Shown here: positions 52,660 through 61,578 of the stretch, piece by piece
Layout of the letters: every line of letters starts with the position of its first letter
Numbering within the stretch: position 1 is the first letter of the stretch
DNA from: Paenibacillus tundrae
Lineage (GTDB): Bacteria; Bacillota; Bacilli; Paenibacillales; Paenibacillaceae
Length of the DNA stretch: 64,000 nucleotides
Reading direction: 5' to 3'
NCBI RefSeq assembly: GCF_036884255.1
Contig: NZ_CP145605.1
Span: 2,170,001 to 2,234,000, forward strand
The notes under the pieces: model-generated
What the model was told of the DNA's origin: nothing
The model's database searches: none
Seen by the model: the letters and a program-made list of their open reading frames with translations, nothing else
Made by a program: the position numbers and the translations under genes

Positions 52660-52893
52660 TTAGACCTCTTTGAAGGCAGCCATCAGCTGGCGCCATTCAT
52701 CCTCGCGGTTCTCGAAATCAGCTTTTGGGAAACGGCGCTCAGCCCAATGCATTAAGGCTGGACGGCTTAAGAACGTATGACATTCTTCGCCCCATTCTTC
52801 CGAGATTTCACGAAGCACGAGATACTTGCCTTGTACTTCCACAGTCATCATATTCCATTTGTCTGTTTTGTATATTTCATGTTTTTTTATCAT
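52660..52893 (-). CDS. Conserved small protein of unknown function
   Basis: Soluble protein of 77 residues rich in Glu and Trp (EWGEECHTFLSRPALMHWAERRFP), with a basic start (MIKKHEIYKTDKW) and no membrane segment. GGAGAC precedes the ATG. It is translationally coupled to the small membrane protein downstream and divergent from the cold shock gene. Not recognised. Confidence 0.65.
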   Translation of the reverse strand: MIKKHEIYKTDKWNMMTVEVQGKYLVLREISEEWGEECHTFLSRPALMHWAERRFPKADFENREDEWRQLMAAFKEV

Positions 52894-52982
52894 AGGTAGT
52901 CTCCAAACTAACGGTTTTGGTAAAATGATACCGTACCCTTCGATTCAAAGCAAATTTTTTCGGGATTTATAAAAAAGAAAAA

Positions 52983-53011
52983 TTGCAAAATGGAGGGGCT
53001 TACAGTATAAT
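52983..53011 (+). promoter_or_regulatory. Sigma-A promoter of the cold shock gene
   Basis: TTGCAA (52983-52988) and TATAAT (53006-53011) are separated by exactly 17 bp. The transcript would begin near 53018. Confidence 0.8.
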
Positions 53012-53022
53012 AAGGGTATTCG

Positions 53023-53036
53023 CCATAGATGGCGAT
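53023..53036 (+). promoter_or_regulatory. Hairpin in the cold shock gene leader
   Basis: CGCC-ATAGAT-GGCG lies directly before ATATTTTT and the AGGAGG ribosome binding site. The leader is only about 40 bases, shorter than the long cspA leaders of enterobacteria. Confidence 0.5.
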
Positions 53037-53056
53037 ATTTTTAGGAGGTTGTTCAT

Positions 53057-53254
53057 TTGAAAGGTACAGTTAAATGGTTTAATGCAGAAAAAGGCTATGG
53101 CTTTATTTCAGTTGAAGGCGGCGAGGACGTATTCGTACATTTCTCCGCAATCCAAGGCGACGGCTTTAAAACATTGGAAGAAGGTCAAGCGGTAGAATTC
53201 GAAATCACTGATGGAAACCGTGGTCCTCAAGCAGCTAACGTAACTAAATTGTAA
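53057..53254 (+). CDS. Cold shock protein (CspA/CspB family)
   Basis: Single OB-fold RNA/DNA chaperone of 65 residues. RNP1 is KGYGFISV and RNP2 is VFVHF, with aromatic surface residues intact ([12 protein letters not shown]). It starts with TTG behind TTAGGAGG (53041-53048). It has its own strong promoter, leader hairpin and terminator, so it is a highly expressed single-gene unit. Confidence 0.96.
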   Translation: MKGTVKWFNAEKGYGFISVEGGEDVFVHFSAIQGDGFKTLEEGQAVEFEITDGNRGPQAANVTKL

Positions 53255-53311
53255 GAATCTTTCCGGTCAACGGACTTCTTATAAATGACTTATAGCTGAA
53301 TATACGAACAC

Positions 53312-53347
53312 AAGCACAGTCCCCATTTAGGAGGCTGTGCTTTTTTT
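53312..53347 (+). terminator. Terminator after the cold shock gene
   Basis: AAGCACAG pairs with CTGTGCTT, followed by seven T in total. Confidence 0.93.
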
Positions 53348-53422
53348 GATGATTATTTATCATTATGTGTAGTTTGACGTATTTAATTCAGTTAGCCGAG
53401 AATTTGAATGAATTCCATTTCA

Positions 53423-54595
53423 TCAACCTGTTCGACGCGTAACGCTGAATAATAGCTTAAGGCCGAATCCAAGCAACGCGGTTAGAGAGAAGGCCATCGC
53501 GGTCAGGTAAAAGGTTTGTCGGCCAGCATGCTGAATTAGAAGCCCACCCAGTGTGCCACTAAGCAAACCGGCTAAGCTAGACCATACGATCGTAAAGAGA
53601 GCCATGCCCGTAGCGCGGTATTCATCTGGCACAAGGTTGGTAATGTATCGAACTGCGGTAACGTAGAATATGCCGAATGTTACACTGTGCATGAATTGAA
53701 TAGCTACCACTGCTTCAGGCGTATGAGATATCGACATCAGTAATAGACGTAGGGCATACATCAGTGCAGCAAAGGCAATCAAAGGCAACTCCTTATATCG
53801 ACTGCCGTATTTACTCAGTAACATGAAAATTGGAATTTCGCTCACAGAAGAGATCAGTAGTGACCAGCCAATTAAACCTTCGCCAGCCCCTAATTCTTTG
53901 AGCGTAATGGTGAGAAAGGCTTCATTCATTCGGTGACCCATGGCAAGCAAAAAAACACAGGCGAAGAAGCTCAGCACATCTCGGCGTTTTAGAATAGCCC
54001 ATAACCCCGACAGATCCATCTTAGTGCTGCCACCGGAAGGTTGATCCTGCAGTCGTAAGCTAATGAGGAACGTCGTTCCAGCTAGAGCTATACATAACCA
54101 CATCGTCCAACCTACGCCAAACGAGCCAAGAAAGTAGCCGATGGTGAGGGCGAAGAACGCATATCCAATTGAACCAAATACACGTATGGTCGTAAAATTC
54201 CTGCCGTATTTATTAGCGGTCGTAATGGCCATCGTGTCTGCAAGCGGATAGATCGGATAATAGAAAAAGTAAAATAATGAAACAAGTATAAAGACTTCTC
54301 CAAACGTTGTCGCATTGGCTAGCAAGATCCCAGTAATAAATTGTCCTGCTAGCAAGATGATCATGACTTTACGTACTGTTTTGTAACGATCACTCGCCAT
54401 ACTCCAGAACATGTTGGAGAATACAGATACAAGTGGGCCAATCCCGTACAGGTAACCAATTTCTGCGCGAGAGAATCCAAGGTGACTGAAGAATAGTTGG
54501 AAGTAAGAAACCACCAGTACGGTTGACCCAAAAATAGTAAACATCAGTGCCCGCAACCAGGTCTGATCTGGGCGGGCGTTGTGACTTAATTTCAT
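53423..54595 (-). CDS. MFS transporter (PPP/LacY-like group)
   Basis: Integral membrane protein of 390 residues with about twelve hydrophobic segments and the MFS_1_like pattern (YFQLFFSHLGFSRAEIGYLYGIGPLVSVFSNMFWSMASDRY near the start). Related to putative 3-phenylpropionate transporters, with the true substrate unknown. It begins 36 bp after the MOP-family gene on the same strand, so the two transporters are probably one transcript. Confidence 0.82.
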   Translation of the reverse strand: MKLSHNARPDQTWLRALMFTIFGSTVLVVSYFQLFFSHLGFSRAEIGYLYGIGPLVSVFSNMFWSMASDRYKTVRKVMIILLAGQFITGILLANATTFGEVFILVSLFYFFYYPIYPLADTMAITTANKYGRNFTTIRVFGSIGYAFFALTIGYFLGSFGVGWTMWLCIALAGTTFLISLRLQDQPSGGSTKMDLSGLWAILKRRDVLSFFACVFLLAMGHRMNEAFLTITLKELGAGEGLIGWSLLISSVSEIPIFMLLSKYGSRYKELPLIAFAALMYALRLLLMSISHTPEAVVAIQFMHSVTFGIFYVTAVRYITNLVPDEYRATGMALFTIVWSSLAGLLSGTLGGLLIQHAGRQTFYLTAMAFSLTALLGFGLKLLFSVTRRTG

Positions 54596-54631
54596 GTTGA
54601 GAAAACTCCAATCCTATATAACTTTCTAGCA

Positions 54632-55972
54632 TTAACCCTTAAGGGAAGTTGATTTCCTAGAGGATCGAGAAGACATCGAAGGTTCCTTGGTCGTACGTCG
54701 AATGACCAACCACACGATAACCAGTTCCGCAAGTAACCCCAGAGATTGCGCAACGGCTCCAATCATTCCATTCCAGGCAGGGAAGATGCTCACTAGAATA
54801 AGAAGGACGATAATTGTGCAGATTGCATTGGCTGTTTGTGAGCGAAACATCGTTTTGGTCTGTCCTCGTAATAGGATGAGCCCATTGCTGTAATCCAGAA
54901 AAGGCGAGATCAGAGGAAAGAGGACAAAGGCACGCAGCGTCCACAGACTTTGCTCTAATAGAGTTCCCTGAACACTCATGACATTTTCCATCACCCATGG
55001 GCCCAGCGGTGTATACGCTATCGACACGGTCATGGCAAAAGGGATAAATCCAGTGACGAGTGCAAACTTTTTGACTAGTTTAGCGTCAATCTCATAAAAA
55101 TTCAGCACAATCTGGTGAATGTACGTAAAAAAGCTTAGCATCAGCTGCATCAAACTGCTGGCAATAGCAAAAGAAGAGATTGCTAAGGCAATGCCTGTTG
55201 TTTTGCCAAGCACGATATTAATGACCGGTCCGATGAAGAGCGCGACAAAGCTGGACAGCAGTAAAGGTTTGTAGAATCGAAATACATCATTTCTCGTTTC
55301 GACGGGATGATCCTCAAGCTTAGCAGGCATGTTACGTTTAATGTTATTTCCTTCGATAAAACTGACCAATGCCTCAATCATCATGCCTGCCGCAAAAATG
55401 ATGGCACCTACACGTCCGCTATTAATGGTATCAGTATAGATAAAATATAGGGACAGACCATACATTCCGGCTAAGCGAAATAACATGCCGATGGTCAGCC
55501 ACTTTGTTCGATTATTCGTTATGATAATGCCTTGATAGACGTTACGGATAACAGAGAAAATACTGACGTACATCAGAATTTCATACACATCGATTACATG
55601 GGATAACAAATCTGGACTTACGCCAAATAAATATTTGAAAACACCTGTACCGATAGGGGAATAGACAATGGCGAATCCGATCAAAAGGACACAGGCGAGA
55701 AAAATTTTGGTTACAAAGGTGAGTGCTTGAAAAGAAAGTCGATCCCGAACGAGTGCAGAACAAGTTTGCCGTAACAAGGTAGAGGGGCGTTCGGTGAGAG
55801 TAAGCAAGCTGCCGGCAATTGCATAACTAGCAATGATCGTCTCTGGGTGAGCAGAGCGGGCAAGCGTGCTATTGATGATAACGTGAGAGATGGTGACAAG
55901 AGAGGCAGATATGCCGAGAGGCACAAAAAAAGCAAATAACCGTCTCCACGAGAGCGGTTCACTTGACGTCAT
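54632..55972 (-). CDS. MOP-superfamily exporter, MatE/ANK-like
   Basis: Integral membrane protein of 446 residues with roughly twelve hydrophobic segments and a Ser/Arg-rich cytoplasmic tail. LGISASLVTISHVIINSTLARSAHPETIIASYAIAGSLLTLTERPSTLLRQTCSALV resembles the small group annotated as multi-antimicrobial-extrusion or ANK-type proteins in the MOP superfamily, distinct from the NorM-type pump at 58 kb. The substrate is not identifiable. It is upstream of and probably co-transcribed with the MFS gene. Confidence 0.7.
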   Translation of the reverse strand: MTSSEPLSWRRLFAFFVPLGISASLVTISHVIINSTLARSAHPETIIASYAIAGSLLTLTERPSTLLRQTCSALVRDRLSFQALTFVTKIFLACVLLIGFAIVYSPIGTGVFKYLFGVSPDLLSHVIDVYEILMYVSIFSVIRNVYQGIIITNNRTKWLTIGMLFRLAGMYGLSLYFIYTDTINSGRVGAIIFAAGMMIEALVSFIEGNNIKRNMPAKLEDHPVETRNDVFRFYKPLLLSSFVALFIGPVINIVLGKTTGIALAISSFAIASSLMQLMLSFFTYIHQIVLNFYEIDAKLVKKFALVTGFIPFAMTVSIAYTPLGPWVMENVMSVQGTLLEQSLWTLRAFVLFPLISPFLDYSNGLILLRGQTKTMFRSQTANAICTIIVLLILVSIFPAWNGMIGAVAQSLGLLAELVIVWLVIRRTTKEPSMSSRSSRKSTSLKG

Positions 55973-56066
55973 GTGAAGGACTCCTTTGATGATTCAAATA
56001 AAGCTAGTATATCATAAACCCTTGACAGTGGAAGCGATTTTTTGCCCTGATTATGCGGTACATCAT

Positions 56067-56095
56067 TTGTACAATTAAGGGGTTCATATTATAAT
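56067..56095 (+). promoter_or_regulatory. Sigma-A promoter of ytpB (and perhaps pfkA)
   Basis: TTGTAC (56067-56072) and TATAAT (56090-56095) are separated by 17 bp. Transcription near 56102 rules out the in-frame TTG at 56100 as the ytpB start. Confidence 0.75.
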
Positions 56096-56150
56096 AGGAT
56101 TGGTTAAAAATCGCTCTAATACGTATCAACCAAGTGGAGGCACATTTATT

Positions 56151-57230
56151 TTGAGCCAATCAAATCAGAGTCGTCATCAATATCCACGAAATTCATTGGA
56201 TTTGATGAGAAAGGTGTACAAGTACACGATTCCGGAGACGCGGAAAAAATTAGATGAGTGGCGTGAACAGGCTGAGAAAATTCCGAATGAAGAATTGCGG
56301 AATCAAGCTCTTGCCAGCATCAGGGACAAGCAATTCCACTGCGAAGGCGGTACGGTCTATGCTTTGCCCGATATGCCGAAGAGGCATATCTTAATTCCGC
56401 TAATTGTTGCTTACCAAACCATCAGTGATTATTTAGACAATTTGTGTGACCGCAGCACATCGATGGATCCGAACGACTTCCGTCTGCTCCATCAATCCAT
56501 GCTTGATGCGGTAGATCCCGAGGCGACACCAGTCAATTATTATGCTCTTCGTGAGGAGCAGGATGACGGTGGGTACTTGCGGAATCTGGTGACTACATGT
56601 CAGGAGTTGACTCGTCAGCTGCCTGGATATGCGTCCGCCAAGCCTCAAATTCAGGATCTGGCAGGCCTATACACGGACCTGCAGGTATATAAGCATATCA
56701 AACCGGAACTGAGAGAAACGGCTTTGCTCGAGTGGTGGTCGGAGCATCGTCACCGCACGCCTCAGTTTCGTTGGAACGAATTTGCCGCCGCTACTGGCTC
56801 TACGCTGGGCGTATTCATGCTGTTTTTGGCTGCGAGCGACGAGCAGTTAACTGAAGAGCAGGCTGCCTCGATCCACACCGCCTATTTTCCGCATGTATGC
56901 GCATTACACATTATGCTCGATTATTTAATCGACCAGGATGAGGATCGTGTCGGGGGAGATCTCAACTTCTGTAATTACTATGAGAATGTAGAGACGATGC
57001 TGGACCGAATTGCTTTTATTGTGGAGATGGCGCGCAGTGATGTGCAGAACATTCCGGGAAGCTCCTTTCACCGAATGATCATTGAAGGATTACTTGCCAT
57101 TTACCTGTCTGATCCCAAAGTAAGCGAACAACATGAAGTTCGCGCCATTTCCAAGCGTTTGATGAAGAAGAGTCCAATGACAAGAGTATTTTTCTTTATC
57201 TTTAGTCGCTGGATTCGCAAGCACATGTAA
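56151..57230 (+). CDS. ytpB: Tetraprenyl-beta-curcumene synthase family (YtpB, DUF2600)
   Basis: Class I-like terpene cyclase of 359 residues. In Bacillus subtilis YtpB cyclises tetraprenyl diphosphate to tetraprenyl-beta-curcumene, precursor of spore and membrane C35 terpenoids. Helical motifs include IRDKQFHCEGGTVYALP, the acidic TISDYLDNLCDR and LDYLIDQDEDRVGGDLNFCNYY, with candidate metal-binding Asp residues. TTG 56151 follows GGAGG (56136-56140). The partner cyclase (SqhC) and prenyl synthase are not in the window. pfkA follows 54 bp later without a terminator. Confidence 0.9.
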   Translation: MSQSNQSRHQYPRNSLDLMRKVYKYTIPETRKKLDEWREQAEKIPNEELRNQALASIRDKQFHCEGGTVYALPDMPKRHILIPLIVAYQTISDYLDNLCDRSTSMDPNDFRLLHQSMLDAVDPEATPVNYYALREEQDDGGYLRNLVTTCQELTRQLPGYASAKPQIQDLAGLYTDLQVYKHIKPELRETALLEWWSEHRHRTPQFRWNEFAAATGSTLGVFMLFLAASDEQLTEEQAASIHTAYFPHVCALHIMLDYLIDQDEDRVGGDLNFCNYYENVETMLDRIAFIVEMARSDVQNIPGSSFHRMIIEGLLAIYLSDPKVSEQHEVRAISKRLMKKSPMTRVFFFIFSRWIRKHM

Positions 57231-57284
57231 GTCAGGCGATTTGTTGCGGGAGCCTGAAGTGAAACTAGAGGAGGAAGAAACATC

Positions 57285-58256
57285 ATGACAGCAGTAAAAA
57301 AAATCGCAGTTTTAACGAGCGGTGGCGATTCACAAGGGATGAACGCGGCCGTTCGTGCGGTGGTTCGCAGCGGACTATTTCACGGTCTTGAGGTATATGG
57401 TGTGCAGCGTGGATACCAAGGCCTTCTGAACAACGATATTTTCCCAATGGATCTCCGTAGTGTTGGTGATATCATCCAACGTGGGGGCACCGTTCTACAA
57501 TCAGCGCGTTGTAAAGAGTTCTACACAGCCGAAGGTCAGGAAAAGGGAGCGGATATTCTTCGTGCTCGTGGCATCGACGGTTTGGTTGTTATCGGTGGAG
57601 ACGGCTCTTACAATGGTGCGAACAAGTTAAGTAAGCTGGGCATCAACACGATGGGTCTTCCAGGAACCATTGACAACGACATCTCATTCACTGATTACAC
57701 CATCGGATTCGATACAGCGGTAAGTGTAGTTGTTGATGCAGTGAACAAATTGCGGGATACGATGTCTTCCCATGAGCGCTCTTCCATCGTTGAGGTCATG
57801 GGTCGTCATTGCGGCGATATTGCTCTGCACGCAGGACTTGCTTCTGGTGCGGAAACGATTCTCGTTCCTGAAGTACCGTTTGATATGGATGAAGTAGCAG
57901 ATCGAATGAAAGCGAACTTCGCTCATGGCAAACGTCACAGTATCATCATCGTTGCAGAAGGTGTAGGTAAAGGTGAGGATGTTGCAAAAGAATTAATGGA
58001 GCGTTGTCCTACGTATGAACCGCGAGTAACGGTGTTGGGTCACATTCAACGTGGAGGTACACCAACTCCATTCGACCGTAACTTGGCAAGTCGACTAGGT
58101 GACTTCGCTGTTCGCAGTCTGATTGCAGGTGAGACGGATAAAGGTTGTGGTATTATCAAAGGTGAGCTTGTCCTCACTGATATTGATAAAGTCGTGAATA
58201 CGAAAAAAGATTTTGATGTGGAAACGTATGAACTGGCACAACGTTTGTCCCAATAA
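57285..58256 (+). CDS. pfkA: ATP-dependent 6-phosphofructokinase
   Basis: Glycolytic enzyme of 323 residues phosphorylating fructose-6-phosphate, a homotetramer with allosteric control. ATP-site loop VLTSGGDSQGMNAAVRAVV (Gln in place of the usual Pro), VIGGDGSYNGA, catalytic PGTIDNDI and the substrate-binding EVMGRHCGDIAL are present. GAGGAGGAAG precedes the ATG. It lacks the usual accDA-pfkA-pyk context in this window; pyk is not adjacent. A terminator follows. Confidence 0.96.
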   Translation: MTAVKKIAVLTSGGDSQGMNAAVRAVVRSGLFHGLEVYGVQRGYQGLLNNDIFPMDLRSVGDIIQRGGTVLQSARCKEFYTAEGQEKGADILRARGIDGLVVIGGDGSYNGANKLSKLGINTMGLPGTIDNDISFTDYTIGFDTAVSVVVDAVNKLRDTMSSHERSSIVEVMGRHCGDIALHAGLASGAETILVPEVPFDMDEVADRMKANFAHGKRHSIIIVAEGVGKGEDVAKELMERCPTYEPRVTVLGHIQRGGTPTPFDRNLASRLGDFAVRSLIAGETDKGCGIIKGELVLTDIDKVVNTKKDFDVETYELAQRLSQ

Positions 58257-58271
58257 TAAATAAGTAACAAC

Positions 58272-58309
58272 AAAAGAGCACAGCCCTTATCAAGGGGCGT
58301 GCTCTTTTT
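58272..58309. terminator. Terminator after pfkA, probably bidirectional
   Basis: AAAGAGCAC-GCCC pairs with GGGC-GTGCTCTTT, followed by TT. The convergent MATE gene ends 12 bp later. Confidence 0.92.
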
Positions 58310-58320
58310 GCGTTTGCCAT

Positions 58321-59676
58321 TTATGCTTCAGTGGCAGCTTTGCGCTGTACCAGGAACAGTCTCCACAGCAATGCTACCGCACCGACAGCCAGACCTGTAA
58401 TCAATCCAACCCAGTAACCAAAAGCACCAAGGGACGTATACGTGGCTGTAATATATCCAACCGGCAGCCCGATGATCCAATAGGCTACAAACGTAATGAT
58501 AAGAGCGGGGTTCACGTCCTTATACCCTCGAAGCGCTCCCTGCGTCGGCGTAGCGATGGCATCCGAAATCTGAAAGAAGATCGCATAGATCAAAAAGTGC
58601 TGCGTCAGTGCAATAACTTGCTGATCATTCGAATAGAGACCGGCAATTTGTTCACCGAATACAAGCAATACGACGGCGGTTAACAAAGACAACACAATCG
58701 CCCCGCCAATGCCAAGGAGGCTATATTGTTTCGCATCTTTGGCTCGCCCAGCACCTGCTTCAAAGCCTACTAGGATCGTAAGAGCCATACAGATGCTTAC
58801 AGGTAACATATAGAGCGTAGAAGCGAAATTCAGGGCAGCCTGATGAGCAGCAATCGTAATCGTATCGAAACGACTCATCAACAGCGTAACAGCTGCAAAA
58901 ATAGAGGTTTCAAAAAAGGTAGCGAATCCGATGGGGATTCCAATTTTGAGAAGTTCTTTCCACTTTCCAAATGATACTTTAGACATTTGACGGAAAATGC
59001 CATACTGAGCGAATGGTTCTACCCGATGTACAACGAAAAGACTGATAAGGAATATGAGCCAATAGGTAACGGCAGAAGCTACACCAGCGCCTACTCCGCC
59101 TAATTGAGGAAAGCCCCAACGTCCGAAAATAAGCAGGTAGTTCAGCAGTATGTTCACAGGTAATGAGATCAACGTAATTAACATACTAATTCGCGTCTGC
59201 CCGAGAGCGTCCATAAAGCTTCGAAGAACGGTATACCCGAATAGGGGAGTTATGCCGAAGGCAAGGGCGCTCAAAAAGTAAAGAGCAACCTGAGCCACTC
59301 GCGGCTCCAGCGGCATAGCATTCAAAATGGGCTTTAACAACAAGGCTCCAGCGGCAAGAACGAATAAACTGACTGCAAAGCCAAGATATAAAGCCTGTAT
59401 AACATTGTAGCCGATCTGATCCTTGCGTTTAGCGCCGAGTAAATGGGAAACAACAGGTGTTATTCCGATTAGAATACCACTAAGACCTGTCTGTACAGGC
59501 ATCCACAGACTTGTACCAATGGCTACACCTGCCAGGTCAGATGGAGAAAATTTGCCTGACATGTTGGTATCGAAGAATGACATGGCAGATAAGGCAATCT
59601 GTGTGGTGAAAATAGGTAGAAATATGATCAAAAATTGTTTTGCTTTCTGTGAAAAGCTTGTTGTGGTCATGTTCAC
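58321..59676 (-). CDS. MATE-family multidrug efflux protein (NorM-like)
   Basis: Integral membrane protein of 451 residues with twelve hydrophobic segments and the MATE pattern ([96 protein letters not shown]). A sodium- or proton-coupled exporter of cationic drugs by family. GTG 59676 with GAGG 8 bp upstream is preferred over ATG 59670, which has spacing of 14. Confidence 0.92.
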   Translation of the reverse strand: MNMTTTSFSQKAKQFLIIFLPIFTTQIALSAMSFFDTNMSGKFSPSDLAGVAIGTSLWMPVQTGLSGILIGITPVVSHLLGAKRKDQIGYNVIQALYLGFAVSLFVLAAGALLLKPILNAMPLEPRVAQVALYFLSALAFGITPLFGYTVLRSFMDALGQTRISMLITLISLPVNILLNYLLIFGRWGFPQLGGVGAGVASAVTYWLIFLISLFVVHRVEPFAQYGIFRQMSKVSFGKWKELLKIGIPIGFATFFETSIFAAVTLLMSRFDTITIAAHQAALNFASTLYMLPVSICMALTILVGFEAGAGRAKDAKQYSLLGIGGAIVLSLLTAVVLLVFGEQIAGLYSNDQQVIALTQHFLIYAIFFQISDAIATPTQGALRGYKDVNPALIITFVAYWIIGLPVGYITATYTSLGAFGYWVGLITGLAVGAVALLWRLFLVQRKAATEA

Positions 59677-59785
59677 GTGAGGCGCCTCGCTATTCTCATA
59701 AAGTTATCATCATCGTGTCATTACTGGACAGCTACTTATTGTAGATGATTTTATTCTGTTTGAACAGAGAAGAGCGTTGTAGCAT

Positions 59786-59818
59786 GAAAAACCCGCTCCG
59801 TCTAATACGGTGCGGGCT
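59786..59818 (-). terminator. Terminator of the putative glycoside hydrolase gene
   Basis: CCCGC-CCGT pairs with ACGG-GCGGG, followed on the minus strand by TTTTT. Confidence 0.88.
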
Positions 59819-59873
59819 GTCATTGCTCGTTACATAATACATAAGAAATTCAGATAAGTGCCTTCTTCAATAT

Positions 59874-61055
59874 TTATTCGTAATTAACACCTGGCGTATA
59901 ACGATTGGATGCATTCCATAGTAGATATTCATCCACATTCATATCTTTCATAGCTTTAATCTGGTCTTCGACTTGTTTCTTCCCGTATTTCACGTAATGC
60001 CCACTACCTAACCAGCTAGCCGTAAAATCTTGAATCCATGGCCGTATAATCGGCTTAAGCTCCTTGGTTGGATCAAGCTTCTTATGTGTATCTTCCATGG
60101 ATCCTTTGATCGTTGTATATGGGTCTTTGTCCGGATCCTTCACGCCGTACCAGCCTGTAGAGTAATGACTAGGGTATACCATGGGTGAGATCACATCTAC
60201 ATTCTCTGAAATCTTCACAAAATCCTGTCCAATCCCTTCAGCAGCAGGGACAGATGCCGCATATCCAAATATATCGACAGATACTCTAACGCCCAATGGA
60301 GCAAGCTCTTTACGAGCGTACTGTACGAACTCAGCCACAATATCAACTCGTGATTTGTCTGTTTTCGTATATTTTAACGTATCCGCGCGATTCTCAAAGC
60401 CTTCCGGGAACCGAACATAGTCAAATTGAATTTCTTTGAATCCTAGTTTTGCTGCTTCTTTGGCAATTGCAACATTGTAATCCCACACCTCTTTGCTATA
60501 AGGGTTCACAAAGCTGTCTCCCTTACTGTTGGCCCAGACGCTTCCGTCTTTGTTCTTGAAAGAAAGTTCCGGATTCTTTTCAGCCAAAATGGTATCTTTG
60601 AAAACGACGACTCGTGCGATGGGATACACCTCATGTTTCTGAAGTCTTTTCATCAGTGCATCAATATCCCGAATAAAAGGTTGGGATGTACCCATTTCCA
60701 GTAACGTTTTATTTTCTGTGGGGTATGTAATATATCCTAGATCGTCTTTAATATCGATGACCATGGAGTTCAACTCTGAATTGTCTATTAGTTCCAGTAA
60801 TTCTTTCATGCGTGCCCCACCAGCACTATAGGCAGTTACATAAATACCTTTGACAATGGGTGCGTCGGGTTGAGGATCAATTTTAGCAGGGGGATTGTCT
60901 GCATCGATGACCACCTGATCTTGTTGAGATTGAATAATAGCTGTATTAAAGTTATTCGTTATCGATGGAAATGCCTGCACTCCCTGATCTGATGTTACCG
61001 AAGAACCGCTGAAGCTTCCCCAGGCCATGGCAAGTAAGGCCCAAAACATATTCAT
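59874..61055 (-). CDS. Putative glycoside hydrolase (DUF4015/GH13-like TIM barrel)
   Basis: Protein of 393 residues with an N-terminal hydrophobic stretch (MNMFWALLAMAWGSF) that may be a short signal or anchor. The region from about 70 carries the DUF4015 pattern: VKGIYVTAYSAGG, SMVIDIKDDLGYITYPT, YPIARVVVFKDTILAEKNPEL, KEIQFDYVRFPEGF, VSVDIFGYAAS and DVISPMVYPSHYSTGWYGV. The family is predicted to cleave cell-wall or capsule glycans. Catalytic acids are probably the Asp residues of FDYVRFP and VDIFGY. AGGGAGTGG precedes the ATG. Confidence 0.85.
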   Translation of the reverse strand: MNMFWALLAMAWGSFSGSSVTSDQGVQAFPSITNNFNTAIIQSQQDQVVIDADNPPAKIDPQPDAPIVKGIYVTAYSAGGARMKELLELIDNSELNSMVIDIKDDLGYITYPTENKTLLEMGTSQPFIRDIDALMKRLQKHEVYPIARVVVFKDTILAEKNPELSFKNKDGSVWANSKGDSFVNPYSKEVWDYNVAIAKEAAKLGFKEIQFDYVRFPEGFENRADTLKYTKTDKSRVDIVAEFVQYARKELAPLGVRVSVDIFGYAASVPAAEGIGQDFVKISENVDVISPMVYPSHYSTGWYGVKDPDKDPYTTIKGSMEDTHKKLDPTKELKPIIRPWIQDFTASWLGSGHYVKYGKKQVEDQIKAMKDMNVDEYLLWNASNRYTPGVNYE

Positions 61056-61150
61056 TGTATTCCACTCCCTTAATGTATTTCCATGTCTGCGTTATACAGT
61101 AAACCCCTCCCGGCTTTTAACCTTATTAACCAAGTAATGAAACATGTGTA

Positions 61151-61199
61151 AAAAATGAAAACCGCTTCCTGTATGGGGACAACCCTCACAAGAAGCGGC
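61151..61199 (-). terminator. Terminator of the 64-residue protein gene
   Basis: On the minus strand CCGCTTC...GAAGCGG, followed by TTTTCATTTTTT. It is about 16 bp past the stop. Confidence 0.85.
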
Positions 61200-61215
61200 G
61201 TGATCAATCTAAAGA

Positions 61216-61410
61216 TTATTGAATGTAAATATCGTTCTGATGCTCACAAATACTGTACTGAATGATTTCCATTGCATCTCCCTGCTCCAAGATGCCCAGC
61301 CCATCTCGGAGGACAATCAGTGAGTCGAGCTCATTCGGTTTCAAGAAAGGGAGCATTTCCGGGCACCATTTGTTGACGATCTCAAACAGTTTTACCGTTT
61401 CCATATCCAC
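61216..61410 (-). CDS. Small protein of unknown function
   Basis: Protein of about 64 residues, acidic, with no membrane segment (METVKLFEIVNKWCPEMLPFLKPNELDSLIVLRDGL). One Cys in a WCPE context. The start is uncertain: GTG 61410 has the best spacing from AAAGGG, and ATG 61404 is the alternative. It has a good promoter (61538-61565) and a terminator, so it is a genuine transcription unit. Not recognised. Confidence 0.6.
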   Translation of the reverse strand: MDMETVKLFEIVNKWCPEMLPFLKPNELDSLIVLRDGLGILEQGDAMEIIQYSICEHQNDIYIQ

Positions 61411-61537
61411 AATAATCACCCTTTCCTACTCGAATTCCAAAATGGTAAGTCATTCGGCGCGAATCGGAAAAGCAAAGTGCCTGTGAAATTGAAGGGCAGA
61501 TCCTGCTATACATCATATTTAGGAGCCGTGCACAATT

Positions 61538-61565
61538 ATTATACCACATTTATGATAATTGTTAA
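61538..61565 (-). promoter_or_regulatory. Sigma-A promoter of the 64-residue protein gene
   Basis: On the minus strand TTAACA (61565-61560) and TATAAT (61543-61538) are separated by 16 bp. The leader would be about 120 bases. Confidence 0.65.
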
Positions 61566-61578
61566 CCGTACAGGTGTC

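Noticed and set aside
61530..61565. ACAATTATTAT...ATGATAATTGT dyad considered as a Fur or PerR box
   Set aside because: It is mostly explained by the -35 and -10 elements of the promoter there and deviates from the 7-1-7 consensus.
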